A stretch of 53,415 bases of DNA from Bacillota bacterium (GTDB taxonomy: Bacteria; Bacillota; Clostridia; Peptostreptococcales; Anaerovoracaceae), in contig JAFPXY010000048.1 of the NCBI GenBank assembly GCA_017394515.1, forward strand, positions 1 to 53,415, read 5' to 3'. Every line of letters starts with the position of its first letter. The first letter of the stretch is position 1. The position numbers were made by a program, and so were the translations under genes. Shown here one piece after another: positions 7,700 through 15,466 of the stretch. Below the pieces are notes generated by a model that saw nothing but the letters and a program-made list of their open reading frames with translations, was not told the DNA's origin and searched no databases.

Positions 7700-8884
7700 A
7701 TGAATAAAATACTTGAGGGAATCAAAGTTCTGGACTTTGGAAGGTACATATCATGTCCCTATTGCGGATACATTTTGGCAAGTCTTGGTGCTGAGGTAAT
7801 AAAGGTCGAAAATCTTCGTGGTGATGACAGCCGCCATATTCCGCCTTATGCAGACAAAGATGGCCTTCAGTTCCACACATATAACAGAAACAAAAAAGCC
7901 ATCTCCCTCGACTTCAGGTCACCTGAAGGAAGGGAATTACTTAAGAAACTCGTCATGAATGCTGATGTAGTAATAGAAAACTTCAAGCCAGGTTCTTTGG
8001 ATAAGATGGGTATCGGATATGATGAAATGTCCAAGGTCAAACCGGACCTTATCGTAGCTTCAATTACAGGATATGGCCAGAAAGGCACCTACAGGAATCG
8101 TCCTGCCTTTGACTGTGTTGTATCCGCTATTGGAGGCCTCTTGAGCTTAAATGGCACAAAAGAAGCCGGCCCGAGGCTGATTGGAATCCCCATGCTTGAT
8201 AACTCTGCAGGTATCCTTAACGCATTAGGTGTTATCGCAGCACTGTATCAGAGAAACCTTACCGGTAAAGGCTGCCATGTGGACACAGCCATGCTCGACA
8301 TACTGACCTCATATATGGGAGAAAATGTTCCCAACTATGATAAAAATGGCGTACTGTTTGAATATGCCGAAAACATGGATGACCCTTACGGCTGCCCTGC
8401 CGGGATGTTTGAGACAAAAGACGGATATATCTATATCGATGCAGGCTTCGATAATCACTTCAGGCGTCTTCGTGAGCTCGTAGGTGGAGTTCTAATGGAT
8501 GACAAATTCCTGGATTTCAACACCAGACTTGAAAACTATGCATTGATAAAAGGTGCTGTAAGTGAGTGGGTAGCTACTAAAACTACCAAAGAAGTAGATG
8601 ATATCTGCTCGGAGATCGGTATCACCAGCGGACCTATCAATAATATCGATACTGTTGTTGATGGTGAAAACATAAGAAGCAGAGATATGTTAAAATATGT
8701 AGATCTTCCGACTGGCGGTAAAGTCGGATTCCCAGGTATGCCTCTTAAGATATCGACTATGCCTGTTGAAGAAGACAGAGTAGCACCCAAATTAGGTCAG
8801 GATACCGATCAGATCCTCTCCGGTCTTCTGAAAATGGATGATAAAGAAATAAAAGATCTTCACGAAAAAGGAATCCTTGCTTAA
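7700..8884 (+). CDS. class III CoA-transferase (CaiB/BaiF family), first copy
   Basis: About 394 residues from ATG 7700; ATG 7697 is also possible, both after GGAGG. The fold signature LDFGRYISCPYCGYILASLGAEVIKVE is the CoA-binding start of the CaiB/BaiF family. The catalytic Asp that forms the aspartyl-CoA anhydride is D167 in MLDNSAG, close to residue 169 in formyl-CoA transferase. Last gene of the sigma-54 operon, ending before a strong hairpin. It probably activates the pathway acid by taking CoA from the product acyl-CoA. The unusual CPYC in place of the common GPYC at residues 19-22 is notable. Acid specificity is unknown. Confidence 0.93.
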   Translation: MNKILEGIKVLDFGRYISCPYCGYILASLGAEVIKVENLRGDDSRHIPPYADKDGLQFHTYNRNKKAISLDFRSPEGRELLKKLVMNADVVIENFKPGSLDKMGIGYDEMSKVKPDLIVASITGYGQKGTYRNRPAFDCVVSAIGGLLSLNGTKEAGPRLIGIPMLDNSAGILNALGVIAALYQRNLTGKGCHVDTAMLDILTSYMGENVPNYDKNGVLFEYAENMDDPYGCPAGMFETKDGYIYIDAGFDNHFRRLRELVGGVLMDDKFLDFNTRLENYALIKGAVSEWVATKTTKEVDDICSEIGITSGPINNIDTVVDGENIRSRDMLKYVDLPTGGKVGFPGMPLKISTMPVEEDRVAPKLGQDTDQILSGLLKMDDKEIKDLHEKGILA

Positions 8885-8906
8885 AAATGAAATAATAACT
8901 TTAACT

Positions 8907-8940
8907 AATAAAGCCCATCACAATCGTGGTGGGCTTTATT
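8907..8940. terminator. intrinsic terminator of the dehydrogenase-ETF operon
   Basis: AATAAAGCCCATCAC and GTGGTGGGCTTTATT form a 15-bp stem with a 4-base loop, 23 bases after the CoA-transferase stop. Confidence 0.92.
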
Positions 8941-8962
8941 AGTCTCGGAAAATTATAAAAGA

Positions 8963-8988
8963 CCAGACCCACTTTTCAGTGGGTCTGG
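8963..8988. terminator. hairpin downstream of the second CoA-transferase
   Basis: CCAGACCCACT and AGTGGGTCTGG form an 11-bp stem. On the minus strand it is followed by TCTTTTATAATTTT, so it probably ends the convergent CoA-transferase transcript. Confidence 0.8.
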
Positions 8989-8999
8989 TAAAGAGGCTA

Positions 9000-10169
9000 T
9001 TATTTTTCAAAAGATTCTATTTCTTCATCACTGAATCCAAGGCTTCCAAGGATCTCTTTATTGTGGGCTCCGAGGGCGTATGAGCAGTGATCTGTGTCTT
9101 CAACTTTGAAGCTGTCAAACTTGATCGGAAGTGACAAATAAGGAACTTTACCTACACCTTCAACATCTACATCGATGTAGTCATGACGAGCGTTGAGCTG
9201 TGGATTATTGTGCAGTCTTTCCCATGTTCCGAATATACCAACCGGGATACCTGCATTATTAAAGATTTCTTCTACTTCATCACATGTCTTATTTGACATC
9301 CAGCGCTGTATCTCATCCATGATGATATGTCTCTCTTCTACTCTTACTGCCACGTCATCATATTTTGGATCAAAGAGTATAGGATATTCTTCCGGAGATA
9401 CCAGTTCTTTCATTCTTGCCCACATGCTTGTAGTCCCGGCATGGTATGCTACCCATCCGTCTTTAGCCTTGGCGGATCCCTGAGGGGCTGAATCCGGAGC
9501 ATAGTATTCTGTTCCGTTCATTACATAATCCGCTACGTCAATAAGTGCCGGGCTCACGACGCTGGCTAACATAGCAACGTCAACATGATCTCCTACTCCT
9601 GTCTTTAATCTCTTTGTATAAGCTGCCAGACCGCCGATTGCTCCGTACATTGCAGACATTGTATCGCATACAGCTCCATTGGGTTTAACCGGCTTAAGAG
9701 GAGTCAGTTCAGGGTCGATCTTCATAAGTCCTCCGATGCTGGCCATAATGGTGTCAAAGGCTGCTCTGTCTTTATAAGGGCCAGTCTGACCAAATCCTGA
9801 GACGGAGATCATGATGATCCCGGGGTTTGTCTTTTTGAGTTCTTCATATCCAAGGCCCATCTTAGCCATAACGCCGGGTCTGAAGTTTTCAATAATTATA
9901 TCTGCAGTATCTGCTAATTTTCTTATTGCTGCAATTGCATCTGGATTGCGAAGGTTAACAGCTACACTCTTTTTATCACGGTTATATCCCGCAAAATATA
10001 TGCTCTTTCCATTTACCCATGGTCCAAGGATACGAGTTTCGTCACCGATTCCTGCCTTCTCTACCTTAATTACTTCTGCTCCCATGTCAGAAAACAGCTG
10101 CGCACAATAGGGGCCTGCGATATATCTGCTAAAATCCAATACTTTTACTCCATCAAGTAGCTTGCTCAT
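9000..10169 (-). CDS. class III CoA-transferase (CaiB/BaiF family), second copy
   Basis: The protein has 389 residues with ATG at 10169 after AAGGAGG. It begins MSKLLDGVKVLDFSRYIAGP and has the catalytic Asp at residue 169 in AVCDTMSAMYGA, exactly the position known from the family. It differs clearly from the first copy, so the two may act on different acids or at different ends of the pathway. It is transcribed alone from a sigma-54 promoter, divergent from the ammonia-lyase-like operon, with shared palindromic sites between them. Confidence 0.94.
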   Translation of the reverse strand: MSKLLDGVKVLDFSRYIAGPYCAQLFSDMGAEVIKVEKAGIGDETRILGPWVNGKSIYFAGYNRDKKSVAVNLRNPDAIAAIRKLADTADIIIENFRPGVMAKMGLGYEELKKTNPGIIMISVSGFGQTGPYKDRAAFDTIMASIGGLMKIDPELTPLKPVKPNGAVCDTMSAMYGAIGGLAAYTKRLKTGVGDHVDVAMLASVVSPALIDVADYVMNGTEYYAPDSAPQGSAKAKDGWVAYHAGTTSMWARMKELVSPEEYPILFDPKYDDVAVRVEERHIIMDEIQRWMSNKTCDEVEEIFNNAGIPVGIFGTWERLHNNPQLNARHDYIDVDVEGVGKVPYLSLPIKFDSFKVEDTDHCSYALGAHNKEILGSLGFSDEEIESFEK

Positions 10170-10215
10170 TTTAATTCCTCCTTTTGGATCATTGCTTTAA
10201 TTACGCAAATATTAT

Positions 10216-10234
10216 GCGCAAAAACTATGCCACA
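10216..10234 (-). promoter_or_regulatory. sigma-54 promoter of the second CoA-transferase
   Basis: On the minus strand TGTGGCATAGTTTTTGCGCA has GG-N10-GC. The -12 element lies about 50 bases before the start codon. Confidence 0.85.
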
Positions 10235-10283
10235 CAAATACCCCCTATTATGTGCCCTTTTCCTGGTGTTTTAGGGAGTGACA

Positions 10284-10313
10284 TGTGACACTGTGTCACG
10301 CAAATGTGACACG
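10284..10313. promoter_or_regulatory. tandem GTGACAC sites between divergent sigma-54 promoters
   Basis: GTGACAC-T-GTGTCAC is an inverted repeat at 10285-10299, followed by the half site TGTGACAC at 10305-10312; a partial copy GTGACAT lies at 10279-10285. The inverted repeat is about 55 bases from the minus-strand -24 element and 100 bases from the plus-strand one, which fits an enhancer serving both. The arms match the palindrome beside the activator gene. Confidence 0.8.
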
Positions 10314-10395
10314 AAGAGGCACACGAGCTGACACTTTTTTGATGACAATTAACCATTTGAGGCCTATTTTTTGCGCAATAATCCCTATCCCCTGC

Positions 10396-10414
10396 TTGGC
10401 ATGATAATTGCTCT
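10396..10414 (+). promoter_or_regulatory. sigma-54 promoter of the ammonia-lyase-like operon
   Basis: CTTGGCATGATAATTGCTCT has GG at 10398-10399 and GC at 10410-10411 with 10 bases between. The leader to the ATG at 10499 is about 75 bases. Confidence 0.87.
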
Positions 10415-10498
10415 TTAGTACGGCAGATTGAAAAACCCATAATAATTTTAGTCGGGGTGAGGTCCTTAAGGGCTTCACTCCGGGAAAAGGAAGGAATC

Positions 10499-10909
10499 AT
10501 GACTAGCGGAATTATTAGAAATGAAAAAGGTGAAGTAATCACCGTATCACAAAAAAGGAAGATCTCTTCCAGAGAATGTGATTACGAAGAGTACCTGTTA
10601 GCAGGCCAGACCTTATTACAGTTTGCTGTGGATTGTGTTTCTGAGCTGTGTGTTTACAGAGATGGCCAGGGTGGCATGCTCGCCTCCATCCAGGGTAGCT
10701 TCCACGCTCCTGTATATGCCTGTGACATGATTGAACTTGTTGCAACTATAGAACGCGTTGGCAACAGATCAAGAACGATACATTTTGACGTATATAAATA
10801 TGTTGAAAGAGGATATGATCTTAAGACCGGTGCTCTTAAAAACGAGGTCCTGGAAGAACCTCTTCTGGTTGCAGATGGCACGGCCGTAACTGTTATGGAA
10901 AAGTTTTAA
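10499..10909 (+). CDS. hotdog-fold enzyme related to 3-aminobutyryl-CoA / beta-alanyl-CoA ammonia-lyases
   Basis: The protein has 136 residues from ATG 10499, preceded by AAGGAAGG; a longer frame upstream has no binding site. The segment FHAPVYACDMIELVATIERV followed by GNRSRT, and the later VLEEPLLV, closely follow the pattern I recall for the Kal family (3-aminobutyryl-CoA ammonia-lyase of lysine fermentation), and the length fits a single hotdog domain. These enzymes remove ammonia from a beta-aminoacyl-CoA to give an enoyl-CoA. Its place in a locus with CoA-transferases and an enoyl-CoA reductase supports that role. A thioesterase or hydratase of the same fold is the alternative. Confidence 0.75.
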   Translation: MTSGIIRNEKGEVITVSQKRKISSRECDYEEYLLAGQTLLQFAVDCVSELCVYRDGQGGMLASIQGSFHAPVYACDMIELVATIERVGNRSRTIHFDVYKYVERGYDLKTGALKNEVLEEPLLVADGTAVTVMEKF

Positions 10910-10973
10910 GCATTTATGAGATGTGAAAATATAAGAAAGGAGAGAAACGATTACTCGATCGTTCACTAAAAAA

Positions 10974-12392
10974 ATGGAAAAGACTAAGAAAAAATGGCAA
11001 TTCCCAAGTACATCTACGCTGTTAATGTGTGTAGCACTCCTCGTAGCGATCCTTACATATGTGGTTCCTGCAGGACAGTATGACCGTGTTGATGATCCAG
11101 TAACAGGCAGGACCCTTGTAGTAGAAGGAACTTATCAGCCTGTAGATCCTCATCCTGCTACTTTAAGCACATTATTTGGATCCTTATATGAAGGCTTCCA
11201 GGATATCTCAGATATCATCGCACTTATTCTTATCGCCGGCGGAGCAATGGGCATCCTCATTAAGAGCGGAGCTATCCATGCCGGCATCAATAGCCTTACA
11301 AAAGTAACAAAAGGAAAAAACTGGATGCTATTTGCCATAATCATGATTGTGTATGCTTTCTGCAGCTCCCTTCTTGGTATGGCAGAAGAATTCATTGGTT
11401 TCGTCCCAATTCTCTGTGCCATTGCAATCAGTTTGGGATATGACAAAATTACAGGTATAGCTATTCTGTTGTTCGGTATTTATTCCGGTGTAGGTTTCGC
11501 TTTGACCAACCCCTTCAATATCGTCATCGCTCAGCAGATCGCACAGCTGCCTATCTTCTCCGGAATGGGCCTCAGAGCTGTAGGTTTCGTTGGATCCGTT
11601 ATCATCGCTATTCACCATGTAATTCACTATGGTAACAAGGTCAAGAAGGATCCCACCAAGAGCCTGCTTTATGATAAGAATGATAGTTCCCTTAAGCTTG
11701 ATCCTGAGATCTCCGAAAAAGAGATGAACAAAGTAGACCTTACTACCTTTGAACTTACAGGAAAGAGAAAACTTGAACTTATCATCTTAGCAGTTACTAT
11801 CATCGGCATGGGTTATGGCACAACTCAGCTTGGCTGGTGGATGCATGAAATGTGCGCTATCTTCCTGGCATTTGGTATCGTTATCGGCCTTATCGAATTC
11901 AAGAGCCTTAATGAAACTGTTAATACTTTCATGCGTGAGGCCGGTGGTATGGCAGAAGCTTGCTTACTCATCGCAATGTCTCGTTCCATCGTATATATCA
12001 TGTCTGATGGTATGATCATCGATACCATCGTAAGAGGAATCGCTACTCCTCTTGGACACTTAAACGGTGTATTAGCCGCATGGGCTATCTATATTTCACA
12101 GCTGATCGTAAACTTCTTCGTACCTTCTTCCAGCGGACAGGCTGTTGTAGTAATGCCTATCCTTACTCCTTTAGCTGACCTTACAGGAATCTCAAGACAG
12201 GTCATGGTACATGCGTTTATGGCAGCTGACTCCTATGGCAACATGATCATTCCTACACATCCTACCACACTTGCTTGCTTAGGAATGGCAGGAATCTCAT
12301 ATAACAAGTGGTTTAAGCTTGCATGGCCTCTTGTACTTAAGTGGACTATCTGGTCATTCATCATTTTAGCTATAGGCGTTTATGTATGGTAA
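10974..12392 (+). CDS. YfcC/DcuC-type carrier, first copy
   Basis: The protein has 472 residues with about 12 hydrophobic segments, beginning with a helix near 15-35 that ends VVPAGQYDR, a motif of the YfcC family (C4-dicarboxylate anaerobic carrier fold, often amino-acid or peptide related). Conserved G/N-rich re-entrant loops are seen (ALTNPFNIVIAQQ; VPSSSGQAVVVMPI). It probably imports the substrate of the locus. The ATG at 10974 is 30 bases away from the only ribosome binding site, AAAGGAGAG. Eight in-frame codons upstream there is an ATT (10950) at ideal spacing, so initiation may occur at ATT. Second gene of the sigma-54 operon. Confidence 0.9.
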   Translation: MEKTKKKWQFPSTSTLLMCVALLVAILTYVVPAGQYDRVDDPVTGRTLVVEGTYQPVDPHPATLSTLFGSLYEGFQDISDIIALILIAGGAMGILIKSGAIHAGINSLTKVTKGKNWMLFAIIMIVYAFCSSLLGMAEEFIGFVPILCAIAISLGYDKITGIAILLFGIYSGVGFALTNPFNIVIAQQIAQLPIFSGMGLRAVGFVGSVIIAIHHVIHYGNKVKKDPTKSLLYDKNDSSLKLDPEISEKEMNKVDLTTFELTGKRKLELIILAVTIIGMGYGTTQLGWWMHEMCAIFLAFGIVIGLIEFKSLNETVNTFMREAGGMAEACLLIAMSRSIVYIMSDGMIIDTIVRGIATPLGHLNGVLAAWAIYISQLIVNFFVPSSSGQAVVVMPILTPLADLTGISRQVMVHAFMAADSYGNMIIPTHPTTLACLGMAGISYNKWFKLAWPLVLKWTIWSFIILAIGVYVW

Positions 12393-12425
12393 ACACAATC
12401 AGAAATAAACAGAGAGGTTAGATTC

Positions 12426-13226
12426 ATGAACCCAAATATAATTTTTAAGAAGGAAAACTATCGTGCATATATCATCTTAGACAAGCCCGAAAAACTCAAT
12501 GCCTTGGATATGGATATGTATCGGGAAATAGGACAACTCCTTAAGCAAGTCAATCGCGATCCTGAAGTAAGAGTAGTGATAATTAAAGGTAACGGCAAAG
12601 CATTCTCTTCAGGCTTTGATATAGCTGACGAGGTTGATTGCGGCATCATGGAAGAAAAAGCGGATATTGAAGATGTGTGCAATCAGAATCGTTGGGACAT
12701 CTGGAATCTGAGTAAACCTGTAATCGCTCAGGTGCAAGGCTATTGTCTGGCCGGAGCCTTGGAACTCGTACTTCCATGTGATTATATTATTGCTGCAGAT
12801 GATGCTAAAATGGGCCTCACCGCAATTAAATTTGGCGTTGTAGCCAGTTACCTGATGATGCCATGGCTTGTAGGCATAAGAAAAAGCAAAGAGCTGCTTC
12901 TCACAGGAGAACGTATTTCCGGAAAGGAGGCTGCTGAGTGTGGACTTATCACTAAGTCAGTTCCTTTAGAAGATCTCGAATCCACTGTTGAAGAGATCGC
13001 TGAAAAACTGATCCGCATCTCCCCTCCTGCAATGAATCTCCAAAAGATCCAGATCAACCGTACCTTTGAAATAATGGGTATGAAGGCAGCTATAGACAGC
13101 GCTGCAGATTTATGCGTATTTGCCAGGGCCGTCCAAACAGATGAAGTTCGCGAGTTCAACAAAATAGTTGACGAACAGGGTGTCAAGGCTGCACTAAAAT
13201 GGCAGGATGAATATTTTAAAAGATAG
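12426..13226 (+). CDS. enoyl-CoA hydratase/isomerase family protein
   Basis: The protein has 266 residues with ATG after AGAGAGG. Crotonase features are present: the oxyanion-hole region GKAFSSGFDI (57-66) and CLAGALELVLPCD (107-119), where E113 matches the first catalytic Glu of hydratases. The second catalytic Glu is replaced: the site reads GLTAIKFG with Ala at 133. The enzyme may therefore not be a plain hydratase; isomerase, lyase or CaiD-like racemising roles are possible. Third and last gene of the operon with the carrier and the ammonia-lyase-like gene. Confidence 0.9.
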   Translation: MNPNIIFKKENYRAYIILDKPEKLNALDMDMYREIGQLLKQVNRDPEVRVVIIKGNGKAFSSGFDIADEVDCGIMEEKADIEDVCNQNRWDIWNLSKPVIAQVQGYCLAGALELVLPCDYIIAADDAKMGLTAIKFGVVASYLMMPWLVGIRKSKELLLTGERISGKEAAECGLITKSVPLEDLESTVEEIAEKLIRISPPAMNLQKIQINRTFEIMGMKAAIDSAADLCVFARAVQTDEVREFNKIVDEQGVKAALKWQDEYFKR

Positions 13227-13347
13227 AAAAAAACTCCAAAATTGTCAGATTTAAACCACGAGAGATTCATATCTTGATATTCCCAGGATGTGAGTCTCTT
13301 CCTTTTTTGATGATTGGGGAGGGAGTTTTTTGCTTATATCAAAAATG

Positions 13348-13369
13348 AGCTGCCACATAAGTGGCAGCT
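13348..13369. terminator. bidirectional hairpin terminator
   Basis: AGCTGCCAC-ATAA-GTGGCAGCT lies between convergent genes and is flanked by AAAAAT and TTCTTTATT. A second, imperfect hairpin (GAGATTCATATC / GATGTGAGTCTC) followed by CCTTTTTT lies just upstream at about 13263-13306 and probably ends the crotonase transcript. Confidence 0.85.
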
Positions 13370-13396
13370 TCTTTATTAAGATTATTCACTTACCAT

Positions 13397-13921
13397 TTAC
13401 CAATTTTCTACGCGCAAGCCTCGGCTGTCGCGGAAGGATCCCAGGAGGATCGTCACGAAGTCGTAGATCCAGCCGAAGCCAAAAATGGCCGCGGTGAATA
13501 TGTACAGGATTCCTGAGCCGATCTTGCCCACGTAAAACCTGTGGGCACCGAAAATTCCGAGGAAAATGAGGAGCAAAAGCGCCACCATCCTGCTCCTGTC
13601 GGAGACCATATGGGCTTCATAATTGGCGTTATAGCCGGCGTTGTAGTCGCCGTTATAACCGTAGTCGCGGTTCTGGGGATCGTTCGAGCGGTAGTCGTCA
13701 TCGTACTCGTAAACTTCCTCTCTGTACTCGTAGCTCTCCTGTCTGGCTCTTTGCCTGCCCTTTTCGAACCTGTAGCCCTCTTCTTCGGCGTCAGCGGCGC
13801 GGGTGGCAGCGTCTTCGATCATGATCACCGAGTCGCAGTAATCACAGACGACTCTTCTGGCGCCAAAGCCCACTTCTAGATTGGCTCCGCAATGCGGGCA
13901 TTTAAATGATATCATTTCCAT
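13397..13921 (-). CDS. zinc-ribbon TM2-domain membrane protein
   Basis: The protein has 174 residues. An N-terminal zinc ribbon has CPHC and CDYC pairs (residues 8-11 and 27-30). A charged, tyrosine-rich linker follows (about 45-105). The C-terminal part is a TM2 domain: two hydrophobic helices with the conserved turn GIFGAHRFYVGKIGSG. TM2 proteins are small membrane proteins of unclear function. It follows the 62-residue gene by 29 bases and is probably co-transcribed with it. Confidence 0.88.
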   Translation of the reverse strand: MEMISFKCPHCGANLEVGFGARRVVCDYCDSVIMIEDAATRAADAEEEGYRFEKGRQRARQESYEYREEVYEYDDDYRSNDPQNRDYGYNGDYNAGYNANYEAHMVSDRSRMVALLLLIFLGIFGAHRFYVGKIGSGILYIFTAAIFGFGWIYDFVTILLGSFRDSRGLRVENW

Positions 13922-13950
13922 AGTTTTTTGCTCCTGGGTGGTTTGGATAT

Positions 13951-14139
13951 TTATTGTTTGGCCAGTAATTCTTTCAGCTTGACTGGGTCTTCTGCCAGGG
14001 TGAGTGCTTTGTCCAGGGGGATCAACTCCTGCTTCACGAAGTCGGCAAGCTGTTCAAGTTTGCCTTCAGCCTTGCCGATGGTTATGCCTTCTGCCTTGCT
14101 TGCTTCCATGTGCTCTTCCAGGTATTCTTCCCATGTCAT
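13951..14139 (-). CDS. short helical protein resembling the tail of Rpn/YhgA-type nucleases
   Basis: The frame encodes 62 residues with ATG at 14139 and a good GGAGGG site. It reads MTWEEYLEEHMEASKAEG followed by two EGITIGKAEGK-like turns and a helical end. This resembles the C-terminal tail often seen in PD-(D/E)XK transposase-like (Rpn) proteins, but no nuclease part precedes it. It could be a free-standing small gene or the remnant of a larger one. Confidence 0.6.
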   Translation of the reverse strand: MTWEEYLEEHMEASKAEGITIGKAEGKLEQLADFVKQELIPLDKALTLAEDPVKLKELLAKQ

Positions 14140-14252
14140 GAGTGCATCCCTCCATTCTGAATCATCATTAATATTGTATATGATTCATCGCATGTTGGCA
14201 AGCCTGTTTGGCTGTAGGTCTTTTTGGGTGTGAGCTGTGAATTTTTGAAGTG

Positions 14253-14337
14253 CTCATACATTTGGGGTGCTTTTTTTGCGGAAATGTATCAATAAAACTT
14301 ATACATTGGGGGCCTGTTTTTTGCGAAAATGTATGAG
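14253..14337. repeat. four-arm inverted-repeat module (ATACAT type), unit 1
   Basis: Four arms alternate in orientation: TCATACATTT, AAATGTATCA, TTATACATTG, AAATGTATGA, with spacers of 18, 7 and 18 bases. Each 18-base spacer has a G-run followed by a T-tract and GC (TTTTTTGC). Outer bases CTC and GAG extend the symmetry. Confidence 0.85.
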
Positions 14338-14359
14338 TCGGGGTGCTGGCAGCGCGTTA

Positions 14360-14443
14360 CTCATACATAGGGCCTTAAAAAACCCCTCAAATGTATCAAT
14401 TTGGCTTATACATTCGAGGGGATTTTTTGCGAAAATGTATGAG
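14360..14443. repeat. four-arm inverted-repeat module (ATACAT type), unit 2
   Basis: Same plan as the preceding unit: CTCATACAT, ATGTATC, ATACATT, ATGTATGAG. The two middle arms extend outwards into CCCCTC / GAGGGG, giving a stem of about 14 bp around the short loop CAATTTGGCTT. One outer spacer carries A6 flanked by G- and C-runs, the other carries TTTTTTGC. Confidence 0.85.
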
Positions 14444-14474
14444 CGCAAATTTGCCTGGCAGCTGGCAGCCAGCA

Positions 14475-15044
14475 TTAAATCTCGTATTCCTCCAGCCCCT
14501 CGGACATGTCCAGATGGCGCAAAACTTCCGCCGTATTTATGGCGTCGTTCAGCGCTTCGTGGGAAGGCGCCGGCTTGATCTCCAGCTTCCACATGGCGTA
14601 GCTCAGCGCGAAGTCGCGGTCCTCCTGGGTCACCTGGTCATCGAACATCCACTGGATGTTGAAGCACCTGGGCAGCTCGCCCACCTCCAGGCCGTGATAT
14701 CCGATGTTGTCCTCCAGGGCGATTATGTCGTTGTCGCTCCAGGTGATAAAAGCGGAGTCATCCCCGCACCACCGGAGGAAATCCCTCACGACCACCTCAA
14801 AAGGCTCTCCTGCCCAGATCATCTCCGTGGTGATCTCGGTGAGTTCCTGCACGTCGCGGTTCACCTTCGGATATGCCGTGGGCTTTACGAACCTGCAAAA
14901 CGTATCCAGCTGATTCAATTTTTCATCAAGCTTGACAGCTCCGAATTCGATTATATCTTCGTGGAGCACCACCCCGTTCTTCTCGCTCCTGAAGCGCGTG
15001 TTGGGATAATTGAATTCCAGGTCAAGGACTATATAGCTTGTCAT
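14475..15044 (-). CDS. DEDDh-type 3'-5' exonuclease
   Basis: The protein has 189 residues. The exonuclease I motif DLEFNYP lies at residues 8-14, motif II around DIIALEDN (about 105-112), and motif III is HEALNDA near 158-164, where H and D complete the DEDDh site. It resembles the DnaQ/KapD-like exonucleases that trim single-stranded DNA or RNA. It stands alone between repeat clusters. Substrate unknown. Confidence 0.9.
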   Translation of the reverse strand: MTSYIVLDLEFNYPNTRFRSEKNGVVLHEDIIEFGAVKLDEKLNQLDTFCRFVKPTAYPKVNRDVQELTEITTEMIWAGEPFEVVVRDFLRWCGDDSAFITWSDNDIIALEDNIGYHGLEVGELPRCFNIQWMFDDQVTQEDRDFALSYAMWKLEIKPAPSHEALNDAINTAEVLRHLDMSEGLEEYEI

Positions 15045-15108
15045 CGGTCTGCTTCCTTTTTTGTGAATTTTCTATATTATATCATATTTTCGCTGTGTGT
15101 GGGGGGGT

Positions 15109-15222
15109 GGGGTCCCTGGATTGCAAAAAACGCTCGCCCAGGGACCCCTTGCCTACGCTGCGGTTCATGGCCGCCCCCGGGCGGGGTCCCTGGATTGCAA
15201 AAAACGCTCGTTCAGGGACCCT
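15109..15222. repeat. paired inverted repeats GGGGTCCCTG with GCAAAAAA in each loop
   Basis: Two 40-bp units lie at 15109-15148 and 15183-15222. Each has the arm GGGGTCCCTG, a 20-base spacer containing GATTGCAAAAAACGCTCG, and the complementary arm CAGGGACCC. The units are direct repeats differing by few bases, separated by 34 bases of GC-rich sequence. Four arms in alternating orientation repeat the plan of the neighbouring modules. Confidence 0.85.
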
Positions 15223-15240
15223 CTTTGGCAATAATGAATA

Positions 15241-15276
15241 AAGAAGCCTGTGGGTGTCACCTCCCACAGGCTTCTT
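15241..15276. terminator. terminator downstream of the ADP-ribosylglycohydrolase gene
   Basis: AAGAAGCCTGTGGG and CCCACAGGCTTCTT form a 14-bp stem, and the minus strand continues TTATTCATTATT. Between it and the stop codon at 15467 lies an AT-rich stretch of about 190 bases with no gene and one GAGAGTTTTTTGC copy (ending 15454). Confidence 0.88.
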
Positions 15277-15466
15277 TACAAAAATATACATCCATCTATA
15301 GCTGTAAAAACACTCAAATCAGCTATGATTCTGTCCAAATATATTATACATCCATATATCGAGATAATCAGCAAAAATTTTAAAATTTGCTACTACTTTT
15401 TTGTTTTTATAGTTGATATTTTAAAAATTTTTACTTACAGAGAGAGTTTTTTGCTCAATTTTCAAT

